Assembly (NCBI GenBank): GCA_050260355.1 | Contig: JBLNBZ010000086.1 | Span: forward strand, 1-13,990 | Origin: CADEFX01 sp050260355 | GTDB lineage: Bacteria > Pseudomonadota > Alphaproteobacteria > Rhizobiales > Hyphomicrobiaceae | DNA length: 13,990 nt | Reading direction: 5' to 3' | Part shown: in pieces, positions 7,902 through 13,572 of the stretch | Layout: each line of letters opens with the position of its first letter | Numbering within the stretch: position 1 is the first letter of the stretch | Made by a program: the position numbers and the translations under genes | Notes under the pieces: generated by a model | What the model was told of the DNA's origin: nothing | What the model saw: the letters and a program-made list of their open reading frames with translations, nothing else | Databases searched by the model: none

Positions 7902-8228
7902 CTACTTTTTCTGCTCGAAGACGTCTTTGGCGACCAGTGCGCCGGACATGGCGCACGGCCAGCCCGCATAGAACGCAAGGTGCGTGATGAGCTCGCTGAT
8001 CTCCTCCTTGGTCACGCCGTTGTTGAGCGCGCGCTCGAGGTGTCCCTTGAGCTGCTCCGTGCGGTTGAGCGCGACAAGCGTCGCGACCGTAATGAGGCTG
8101 CGATCGCGCTTCGACAGGCCGGGGCGCTCCCACACATCGCCGAAGAGGACCTTCTCGGTGAGATCGACGAGCTTGGGTGCGACCGCGCGAGCTTTCTCGC
8201 GCGAGGGCGATGGAGGCGTGGGGGCCAT
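7902..8228 (-). CDS. Carboxymuconolactone decarboxylase (CMD) family protein
   Basis: This 108-residue all-helical cytoplasmic protein belongs to the CMD/AhpD fold. Typical family stretches are visible: SKRDRSLITVATLVAL (about 39-54), a GHLERALNNGVT segment in which the His is usually functional in true decarboxylases, and EEISELITHLAFYAGWPCAM near the C-terminus. The CxxC pair of the AhpD peroxidase branch is absent, which favours the decarboxylase-like branch. It is shorter than PcaC (about 130 residues) and no other protocatechuate genes are near, so I do not call it pcaC. The start is supported by AAGGAG about 9 bases upstream. It sits between the class II aldolase gene and the oxidoreductase gene on the same strand, a grouping that suggests a shared catabolic pathway. 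Confidence 0.88.
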   Translation of the reverse strand: MAPTPPSPSREKARAVAPKLVDLTEKVLFGDVWERPGLSKRDRSLITVATLVALNRTEQLKGHLERALNNGVTKEEISELITHLAFYAGWPCAMSGALVAKDVFEQKK

Positions 8229-8294
8229 GGTGCGGTACTCCTTGTTGAGGGAAGAGCTAGAAGGAAGGCCGATCGCGCTATGCGCTGCGCAAGG

Positions 8295-8324
8295 CGCCCG
8301 CCGGCGCGATGCGGGCGGCGGGCG
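8295..8324 (-). repeat. GC-rich inverted repeat between aldolase and CMD genes
   Basis: CGCCCGCC (8295-8302) and GGCGGGCG (8317-8324) form a perfect 8-base-pair stem around a 14-base loop, 26 bases after the aldolase stop on the minus strand. No T-run follows in the direction of transcription. It may be an mRNA stem that sets differential expression of the two genes, or a partial terminator. Confidence 0.3.
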
Positions 8325-8350
8325 AGGATGATCTATTCGCAGCGCCCGCG

Positions 8351-9139
8351 CTATTCGCGGAACGAGGGATCCTGGCGGTCGAGCATGCGCAGGAGGCCAG
8401 GCCACTCGAGCAGGCCGTACGGGCGCACCACCTTCGGGCTGTACATTGCAGTCGACTTCTCGACCACGGCGTCGGAGAGCACATTGAGCTCCGTGTTGCA
8501 GGCCATGGCCGCCAGCTGCGCCTGACAGGAGCGCTCCAGCCCATACATGCGGTTGAAGGCTTCAGGCACGCTCGGTCCCACCGTCAGCAGACCATGGTTG
8601 CGCAGGATCATCACATCGTAGCTGCCGAGATGCTGCGCCAGCTTGTCCCGTTCCGCCGGATCGCGCTCGGGCCCGTTGAAATCGTGATACGCCACGCGGC
8701 CATAGAACCGGTGCGAGGTCTGTGTCAGAGGCAGCAGCCCACACTTGAGCGAGGAGACCGCCATGCCGGCGATCGTATGCGTGTGCATTACCGCCATGAC
8801 GTCGGGCCGCGCCTTGTAGATGGCGCTATGGATGACGAAGCCCGCGGCGTGCAGGCCGTATCCGTGCTCGAGCTCCGGCTTGTAGGCGATGTTGCCCTCG
8901 AGATCGACCTTGAGGAAGCAGGACGCCGTCATCTCGCTGAACAGCAGCCCGTGCGGATTGAGGAGGAAGTGCGTCGGCTGGTCGGGAACGCGCGCGCTGA
9001 TGTGAGTGTAGATCATATCCGACATGCCGTATCGATCGCACAGCCGATAGCAGGCCGCGAGATTGACCCGCGCCTCCCACTCCTGCGCCGAGACTGATTG
9101 GGCGACCGGCTTGACCTTGAGAACCGAGACATTGCTCAT
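8351..9139 (-). CDS. Class II aldolase/adducin family protein
   Basis: This 262-residue cytoplasmic protein has the zinc-dependent class II aldolase fold. The metal-binding pattern is present: His119 and His121 in MHTHTIAG and His182 in RNHGLL. By eye, alignment of HAAGFVIHSAIYKARPDV with the fuculose-phosphate aldolase segment puts a glycine (residue 100) where that enzyme has its catalytic glutamate. The protein may therefore not be a classical sugar-phosphate aldolase; many catabolic relatives in proteobacteria share this form, and their reactions are mostly unknown. GRVAYHDFNGPERD (about 147-160) is typical of that branch. The start at 9139 is chosen because GGGAG lies about 9 bases upstream. 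It heads the three-gene minus-strand group with the CMD-like and dehydrogenase genes. Confidence 0.88.
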   Translation of the reverse strand: MSNVSVLKVKPVAQSVSAQEWEARVNLAACYRLCDRYGMSDMIYTHISARVPDQPTHFLLNPHGLLFSEMTASCFLKVDLEGNIAYKPELEHGYGLHAAGFVIHSAIYKARPDVMAVMHTHTIAGMAVSSLKCGLLPLTQTSHRFYGRVAYHDFNGPERDPAERDKLAQHLGSYDVMILRNHGLLTVGPSVPEAFNRMYGLERSCQAQLAAMACNTELNVLSDAVVEKSTAMYSPKVVRPYGLLEWPGLLRMLDRQDPSFRE

Positions 9140-9211
9140 CGATGCACTCCCTAGACAGTCGTTTGGTTGAGTGTTGGCATTGTCGACCCGGCGCGCCTTT
9201 TCGCATTCTCA

Positions 9212-9233
9212 GGCCGGGATCACCGGCCCGGCC
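9212..9233 (-). terminator. Possible hairpin terminator after the HtrA-like gene
   Basis: Immediately after the minus-strand stop at 9235, GGCCGGG (9212-9218) and CCCGGCC (9227-9233) can form a 7-base-pair all-GC stem with an 8-base loop. The sequence beyond it lacks a T-run, so termination may be weak or Rho-assisted. It would separate the HtrA-like gene from the aldolase gene, which begins 95 bases further on. Confidence 0.35.
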
Positions 9234-9234
9234 C

Positions 9235-10176
9235 TCAGTGAAGCACCGGTCCTTTGAGGAAGCTATTGCGATCCGCCGACTTGACGTGCAGCTCGAACGT
9301 CCCGCCGTCGCGGAAGACCAGCATCGGAATGTCGGCGCCGGCGTTCCCGACCGACCAGATGCGCCGGAAGAACCCGGCCAGGCTGCTCACCTCCGCGCCG
9401 TTGACCGCGATCACGATATCGCCCGGCCGCACGTCCGCATCCGCCGCGGGGCCGCGGCTCGATATGCCGGTGATGACGATGCGGCTGCCGATCTCGCTCG
9501 CATAGAGGCCGAGCCAGGGACGCGGCGGCCGCCTCGCCTTGCCCAGCGTCAGCAGGTCGTCGAGGATCGGCTTCAGGTTGTCGATCGGCACGACCATGTT
9601 GAGGTTCGCCGGCTGACCCGACTCGCGCGCCTGGTGCTGAACCTGCAGCGACCCGATGCCCACGAGCTTTCCCGACGGACCGATGACGGCGGTGCCGCCC
9701 CAGTGCGGGTGCCCCGGCGCGGTGAAGATCGCCTCGTCCAGCACGTACTCCCAGTAGCCCGCGAATTCCTGCTTGGCGACCACGCGCGCGGCGATCGCGC
9801 CTTGCCGTCCCCCGGCGCCCGCGACCACCACGTGCTCGCCGACCTGCGTCCTGGATGAATCTCCCAGATCCAGGCATGGCATATCCACCCGCGCCAGCGC
9901 CTGGACGAGTCCGAACCCCGTGGGCTGGTCGAAGCCCAGCACGTGGCCCGGCACAACGCGGCCGCCGAGACTGATCCAGACCGTCTCGGCCTCCATGATG
10001 AGATAGCCGATGGTCAAGACAACGCCATCCTTGCGGATCAGCACGCCGTTGCCCACGCGCTCAGTGCCCAAGGTCTCGGCCGTGAACGCATCGGGCGGAG
10101 CCAGCGCCCTGACGCCAACCACCGAAGCCAGCGCCTCGTCGAGCTCATAGTCGTAGTCGTCTGGATTTGGCTGCAT
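9235..10176 (-). CDS. HtrA/trypsin-like fold protein with PDZ domain, catalytic triad missing
   Basis: The 313-residue product has the layout of an HtrA (S1C) protease: chymotrypsin-like domain (about 35-208) then one PDZ domain (about 218-300). Landmarks are GNGVLIRKDGVVLT (42-55), GFDQPTGFGLV (81-91), LGDSSRTQVGE (104-114), GHPHWGGTAVIGPSGKLVGI (155-174) and PWLGL at the PDZ start. The three active-site positions are all changed. Tyr58 replaces the His of TNNHVV, Gly87 replaces the Asp of tDLAvLK, and Trp159 replaces the Ser of GNSGGP. It should therefore be proteolytically inactive, perhaps a scaffold or chaperone. The acidic, hydrophilic N-terminus shows no signal peptide or membrane anchor, so it is probably cytoplasmic, unlike typical HtrA. 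The start is supported by GAGG 6 bases upstream of the ATG. It is divergent from the ferredoxin-P450 genes. The family is confident; the inactive state rests on alignment by eye. Confidence 0.85.
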   Translation of the reverse strand: MQPNPDDYDYELDEALASVVGVRALAPPDAFTAETLGTERVGNGVLIRKDGVVLTIGYLIMEAETVWISLGGRVVPGHVLGFDQPTGFGLVQALARVDMPCLDLGDSSRTQVGEHVVVAGAGGRQGAIAARVVAKQEFAGYWEYVLDEAIFTAPGHPHWGGTAVIGPSGKLVGIGSLQVQHQARESGQPANLNMVVPIDNLKPILDDLLTLGKARRPPRPWLGLYASEIGSRIVITGISSRGPAADADVRPGDIVIAVNGAEVSSLAGFFRRIWSVGNAGADIPMLVFRDGGTFELHVKSADRNSFLKGPVLH

Positions 10177-10363
10177 GCACCGCCTCTTGCCGCCATCATC
10201 AAACGCCCGGCCGCTCGCAGGGGCAAGACAAGAAATCGAATGGCCCTGGGAGCCGGCGCCTGACGCTCCAACACGCACAGCCAATTCTAGTGGACCGGCG
10301 CCTCCGATGCCATCTGGAGCGCCGCCACACGCCAAGCGGCTCGGCGACCGCTTCCGGCCTGTG

Positions 10364-10383
10364 CTATATATTGCGACATATAG
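10364..10383 (+). promoter_or_regulatory. AT-rich palindrome in divergent gap, possible operator/promoter
   Basis: CTATAT (10364-10369) and ATATAG (10378-10383) are inverted around an 8-base spacer. They form a sharp AT-rich island in very GC-rich sequence, about 50 bases before the ferredoxin start. TATAGA at 10379-10384 could serve as a -10 element, but I see no convincing -35. The size and symmetry fit a dimeric regulator site. The rest of the 257-base divergent gap (10177-10433) shows no gene. Confidence 0.4.
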
Positions 10384-10433
10384 ATGGGACGCCTGCGCGA
10401 CGCGCATCAAGAAAATGTTGCTGGGAGGCCGAC

Positions 10434-10658
10434 GTGAGCGAGGCGAAGGGCCCCATGCGGGTCCACGTCGACAGGGACCGCTGTCAGGGTCACAATCGGT
10501 GTTACCTGCTCGCGCCGGAGCTGTTCGAAGTGGACGAGCTCGGCTTTGCGAGCGCCAAGGGTGACGGCGTGGTGCCGCCCGAGCTCGAGCCAAAGGCTTT
10601 GCTCGCCGTGCGAAACTGCCCCGAGTTCGCGGTGCGCGCAGAACGCGATGCGACGTGA
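10434..10658 (+). CDS. Ferredoxin of the P450-associated single-cluster type
   Basis: This 74-residue electron carrier for the adjacent P450 shows the pattern Cys17-x2-His20-x2-Cys23, then Cys62-Pro63, with the usual APELFEVDELGFA stretch after the first cysteines. This is the family binding one 3Fe-4S (sometimes 4Fe-4S) cluster next to bacterial P450 genes. The residue at position 20, often Cys or Gly elsewhere, is His here, as in some known members, and would tune cluster type and potential. The GTG at 10434 is chosen because GGGAGG lies about 5 bases upstream; an in-frame ATG at 10455 would remove seven residues but lacks such a site. No ferredoxin reductase gene is in the window, so electrons must come from a reductase elsewhere. 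The stop is immediately followed by the P450 start region. Confidence 0.9.
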   Translation: MSEAKGPMRVHVDRDRCQGHNRCYLLAPELFEVDELGFASAKGDGVVPPELEPKALLAVRNCPEFAVRAERDAT

Positions 10659-10669
10659 GGATGACGCCG

Positions 10670-11875
10670 ATGCCCGAGCGCCCGCCCGCCACGGATTGGA
10701 CCACCGATTTCGACCACACCGATGCGCGATGGATCGACGATCCCTTCCCGATATGGCGCGAGCTGCGCAACGGCTGTCCCATCGCCCACACCGAGCGTTA
10801 CGGCGGCGTCTATCTCCCGACGCGCTATGAGGACGTGCGAGCCATCGCCTACGACACGACGAATTTCTCATCCCGCCGGGTCGTCATTCGCGAGAACCCG
10901 CCGGACGTGCCGCTGCCGTCTCCGCCGATCACGTCCGACCCGCCGCACCACAAGCCCTCTCGCATGCTGCTGCTTCCCGCCTTCAGTCCGCAGGTGATCG
11001 AGCGCCTGGTGCCGCGCACGCGCGCCATCTGCAATGAGCTTCTCGACGCGATCGACGGCCGGAGCGAGTGCGATGCCGCCGCCGAGTATACGCAGCACAT
11101 CCCGGTGCGCGTGATCGCGCACATGCTGGGTGTACCGGAGGAGGAAGGCGATCGCTTCCGGAGATGGATCCACGTCTTTCTCGAGGACACGATCGTCGAC
11201 GACGACAAGCGGGCTGCCGAGCGGCTGATGGCAACCGCTTTGGAGATGGACGACTACTTCCGACCCTACGTGGAGGCGAGGCGCCGCGCGCCCGGCGAGG
11301 ACCTCATCAGCTTCCTCGTGCAGGCGCAGCACGACGGCCAGCCGCTGACGGAGCGGCACCTGTTCGGCACGCTGCGTCTGATCCTCATTGCCGGCATCGA
11401 CACGACCTGGAGCGCCATCGGCGCCAGCCTGTGGCATCTCGCGCGGACTCCCGCCGATCGTGATCGCCTCGTCGCCGAGCCCGATCTGATGGCCACGGCA
11501 GTGGAGGAGTTTCTACGGGCCTACGCGCCCGTCACCATGGCACGCCAGGTGGTCAATGACACCGAGGTCGGCGGCTGCCCGATGAAGGCCGGGCAGCTCG
11601 TCATGCTGTCGTTTCCCGCCGCCAATCGCGACCCGCAGGCCTTCCCCGACCCCGACAGCGTCATCATCGACCGGCAGGACAACCGCCACGCCGCGTTCGG
11701 GCTGGGCATTCACCGGTGCATCGGCTCCAACCTCGCGCGCATGGAGATCAACGTTGCGCTGCAGGAGTGGCTGAGGCGCATTCCGAGGTTCAGCCTGAAG
11801 GACGCGAGTGGCGTGATTTGGTCGCGGGGCGCGGTGCGCGGGCCTCGGACCCTGCCTTTCGTGCTCGGCAACTAG
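10670..11875 (+). CDS. Cytochrome P450
   Basis: This is a soluble bacterial class I P450 monooxygenase of 401 residues, normal for the family. From the chosen start, the I-helix motif AGIDT is at 241-245 with its acid-alcohol pair, the K-helix ExxR is Glu280-Arg283 in EEFLR, and the heme loop FGLGIHRCIG carries the proximal Cys350. All key residues are present, so it should be active with the upstream ferredoxin. Substrate is unknown. Candidate starts are GTG 10655 (overlapping the ferredoxin stop), ATG 10661 and ATG 10670. I favour 10670 because GAGG lies 9 bases before it, whereas it touches the ATG at 10661. The tight junction implies translational coupling with the ferredoxin gene. I cannot assign a CYP family number by eye. 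Confidence 0.93.
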   Translation: MPERPPATDWTTDFDHTDARWIDDPFPIWRELRNGCPIAHTERYGGVYLPTRYEDVRAIAYDTTNFSSRRVVIRENPPDVPLPSPPITSDPPHHKPSRMLLLPAFSPQVIERLVPRTRAICNELLDAIDGRSECDAAAEYTQHIPVRVIAHMLGVPEEEGDRFRRWIHVFLEDTIVDDDKRAAERLMATALEMDDYFRPYVEARRRAPGEDLISFLVQAQHDGQPLTERHLFGTLRLILIAGIDTTWSAIGASLWHLARTPADRDRLVAEPDLMATAVEEFLRAYAPVTMARQVVNDTEVGGCPMKAGQLVMLSFPAANRDPQAFPDPDSVIIDRQDNRHAAFGLGIHRCIGSNLARMEINVALQEWLRRIPRFSLKDASGVIWSRGAVRGPRTLPFVLGN

Positions 11876-11890
11876 CATCGGCGCTTGCGC

Positions 11891-12388
11891 ATGTCAGACA
11901 ACCAGACGCGACCGGGTGAGCTGGTGCTTGCCCTCGATCCCGCCAAGACCGCCGACGACGCTCGCCTCGTGTTCATCGGGCGCATTCGCACACCGTGGCG
12001 GGTGCGGGAGGACGCACCGAAGAATCCGCGCCGGGCGCGCGAGCGCGGCGGAGGCGCGTGCGTCGAGATCGATGCGCCTTATCGCGCGGGGCTGCAGGGC
12101 CTCGAGAAATACTCCCACGTCATCGTGCTCTACTGGATGGATCGGGCGCGCCGCGACCTGATCGTGCAGGCGCCGAAGCATCGCGCCACGCCGTGCGGCG
12201 TGTTCGCGCTGCGCTCGCCGGTGCGTCCCAATCCGATCGCGCTGGCCGTCGTGCGCGTGCTGGCGATCGATGCCGCCGCGGGCAGGATCGAGATCGATGC
12301 CATCGATTGCCTCGACGCAACGCCGCTGCTCGACATCAAGCCCTACAGGCCCGGCATCGATGCCGTGCCGGAGGCCACGACGGAGTAG
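11891..12388 (+). CDS. TrmO/TsaA-like SAM-dependent tRNA (t6A37) methyltransferase family protein
   Basis: The family (TrmO, formerly TsaA/YaeB, UPF0066) methylates N6 of threonylcarbamoyladenosine-37 in some tRNAs, using S-adenosylmethionine and a small beta-barrel fold. The 165-residue product contains the two family signatures: GVFALRSPVRPNPIALAVV (103-121) and LDATPLLDIKPY (141-152). In these, alanine replaces the glycines usual in RPNPIG and LDGTP. The length fits single-domain members; the Escherichia coli protein is longer, with an extra C-terminal domain. The ATG at 11891, 15 bases after the P450 stop, has no clear Shine-Dalgarno sequence; a TTG two codons earlier is an alternative. 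Position suggests cotranscription with the P450 genes, which may be incidental. The function could be tRNA methylation or a related reaction. Confidence 0.85.
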   Translation: MSDNQTRPGELVLALDPAKTADDARLVFIGRIRTPWRVREDAPKNPRRARERGGGACVEIDAPYRAGLQGLEKYSHVIVLYWMDRARRDLIVQAPKHRATPCGVFALRSPVRPNPIALAVVRVLAIDAAAGRIEIDAIDCLDATPLLDIKPYRPGIDAVPEATTE

Positions 12389-12481
12389 CCGGACGCCGGC
12401 ACTGCGCAGGCGGCTTGGCGGCCCTCGCCTCCACGGGGTACGCTGAGCTTGGAACGCTGTCGACAACATGAGGAGCCGAAC

Positions 12482-12868
12482 GTGGCGAAGTTCACCTGGG
12501 ACCACATCCATCTGCGCAGCCCGAACCCGGAGGCGACGGCAGCATTCTACGAGCGCATGTTCGGCGCCGAGTTGATCCGCACGAAGATGCCCGACGGCAC
12601 GCCGCGCATCGACATGAAGATCGGCGGCGGCGACATTTTCATCGCCCAGGTCAATCCAGGCGACAAGGTCAATGCACCGCCGAAGACTCCGTATCAGGGC
12701 CTCGACCATTTCGGCCTCAAGGTGACGGGCATCGACGCGATCGTTGCCGAGCTCAAGGGCAAGGGCGCCGAGTTCACCATGGAGCCGACGACCATCAGGC
12801 CCGGCGTGCGGATTGCATTCCTGCGCGGACCCGAGGGCGTATCGATCGAGCTGCTCGAGCGGAGCTAG
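12482..12868 (+). CDS. VOC family protein (glyoxalase/bleomycin-resistance/dioxygenase fold)
   Basis: This small cytoplasmic protein of 128 residues has two beta-alpha-beta-beta-beta modules. The first begins FTWDHIHLRSPNPEATAAFYERMFG (about 4-28), the second begins YQGLDHFGLKV (about 71-81). Likely metal ligands are His8 or His10, His76 and Glu123 in VSIELLER, so a metal-dependent lyase, isomerase or dioxygenase reaction is possible. Subfamily and substrate cannot be decided. The start is GTG at 12482, supported by AGGAG 6 bases upstream; an upstream in-frame TTG is less likely. It follows the TrmO-like gene after 93 bases and is the last plus-strand gene before the repeat region, so it may end the P450 transcript. 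Confidence 0.88.
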   Translation: MAKFTWDHIHLRSPNPEATAAFYERMFGAELIRTKMPDGTPRIDMKIGGGDIFIAQVNPGDKVNAPPKTPYQGLDHFGLKVTGIDAIVAELKGKGAEFTMEPTTIRPGVRIAFLRGPEGVSIELLERS

Positions 12869-12877
12869 AGCAGCTTC

Positions 12878-12896
12878 CGTTGCCGTTGAGGCAACG
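12878..12896 (+). terminator. Hairpin just after the VOC gene
   Basis: CGTTGCC (12878-12884), a 5-base GTTGA loop and GGCAACG (12890-12896) form a perfect 7-base-pair stem 9 bases after the stop codon. The position suits a terminator, but no T-run follows, so it may act as a 3'-end stabilising stem instead. Confidence 0.45.
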
Positions 12897-12903
12897 CCAC
12901 CTC

Positions 12904-13005
12904 GAGCCGGGATTCAGGCCCAGGTTGCCGCGTCTCCGACCGAGTCTTGCGCTGGATCCCGCATCTGCGCTCGGCCCGCACGCGCCTCGCTGGTGCGGGA
13001 TGACG
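12904..13005 (+). repeat. Intergenic repeat, copy A (about 102 bases)
   Basis: This unit runs from GAGCCGGGAT to GCGGGATGACG and closely resembles a second unit of the same length starting at 13086; by eye roughly four bases in five match. Shared blocks include GCTGGATCCCGCAT, GCGCTCGGCCCG and TCGCTGGTGCGGGATGACG. It resembles the GGATGACG-type palindromic repeats dispersed in Hyphomicrobiales genomes. No coding content is supported. Confidence 0.75.
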
Positions 13006-13049
13006 CGGCGAGAGGCATTCAGATCACGCGCGTCCTCTCCCCCCAACTC

Positions 13050-13187
13050 CGTCATCCCGGCCCAGTGAGCGCGCAGCGCGAACGCGAGCCGGGATCCAGG
13101 CTCAGGTCTCCCGCGTCTGCGACGGGTCTCACGCTGGATCCCGCATCGGCGCTCGGCCCGAAGGGGCGTCGCTGGTGCGGGATGACG
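13050..13187 (+). repeat. Intergenic palindromic repeat, copy B with terminal inverted repeats
   Basis: The element is bounded by perfect 10-base inverted repeats CGTCATCCCG (13050-13059) and CGGGATGACG (13178-13187). Inside, GGGATCCAG (13091-13099) and CTGGATCCC (13134-13142) are a second inverted pair, so the 138 bases can fold into a long branched stem. Bases 13086-13187 are the second copy of the unit at 12904-13005. No transposase or target duplication is evident, so it is a non-autonomous or REP-like repeat. Confidence 0.75.
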
Positions 13188-13221
13188 TGTGGGATGGGGC
13201 GGGGCCATGCCCAATATTCCG

Positions 13222-13290
13222 CGTCATCCCGGCACTGCTCGTGCGTGAAACGCACGAGCGGGAAAAGCCTGCCCCCGCGAAGGCGGGGGC
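13222..13290 (+). repeat. Third repeat element with two tight hairpins
   Basis: It opens with CGTCATCCCGG at 13222, the same end sequence as the preceding element. GCTCGTGCGT (13237-13246), a GAA loop and ACGCACGAGC (13250-13259) form a perfect 10-base-pair stem. GCCCCCGC (13271-13278), loop GAAG and GCGGGGGC (13283-13290) form an 8-base-pair stem. The matching right end (CGGGATGACG) is missing, replaced by GGGACCC, so it looks like a truncated or diverged copy. Confidence 0.65.
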
Positions 13291-13310
13291 CGGGACCCAG
13301 AGCATTAGCC

Positions 13311-13402
13311 CCCTCTCCCCGTTCTTTACGGGGAGAGGGTCGGGGTGAGGGGCAGCGGCATAATCCGAGCTCGCGTCTGCCCCTCATCCTAACCTTCTCC
13401 CC
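13311..13402 (+). repeat. CCCTCTCCCCG-type palindromic repeat with alternative stems
   Basis: CCCTCTCCCCG (13311-13321) pairs perfectly with CGGGGAGAGGG (13329-13339) across a 7-base loop. The sequence at 13330-13355 is also an inverted repeat of 13377-13402, with 22 of 26 positions complementary and a perfect core TGAGGGGCAG/CTGCCCCTCA. The middle arm can therefore pair left or right but not both. It resembles a repeat seen many times in Hyphomicrobiales genomes. Confidence 0.65.
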
Positions 13403-13425
13403 ACAGGATCGACGAAGGCGAAAGA

Positions 13426-13462
13426 CCCCGGCTCATTCGCGCCAGAGGCGCGATGGCCGGGG
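13426..13462 (+). repeat. Two-part inverted repeat
   Basis: Outer arms CCCCGGC (13426-13432) and GCCGGGG (13456-13462), and inner arms TCGCGCC (13437-13443) and GGCGCGA (13447-13453) around an AGA loop, give 14 base pairs with one small internal loop. It lies about 110 bases beyond the gltD stop on the minus strand and may be the last part of the repeat mosaic. The remaining bases 13463-13572 show nothing I can name. Confidence 0.5.
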
Positions 13463-13572
13463 ACGCAGACTTGAAGGGGTGCGCAGGTATCAGCGTCGCC
13501 AGGCACAGCCGCCCCGCAAATGTCATCCTCGGGCTTGCCTGCCCTCCGACTTGTTCCGCAGCGCCATCGCCC

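Noticed and set aside
7902..8228. Calling the CMD-like gene pcaC or ahpD
   Set aside because: No protocatechuate pathway neighbours, shorter than PcaC, and no CxxC motif as in AhpD.
6914..9139. Threonate/erythronate pathway (LtnD plus OtnC-type aldolase)
   Set aside because: The dehydrogenase and aldolase families fit, but the required OtnK kinase and OtnI isomerase genes are absent and the aldolase lacks the expected catalytic Glu.
12904..13290. Insertion sequence
   Set aside because: Inverted ends exist, but there is no transposase reading frame and no target-site duplication that I can identify.
12904..13402. CRISPR array
   Set aside because: Only two related units that differ at many positions, irregular spacing, no short identical repeats with unique spacers, and no cas genes.
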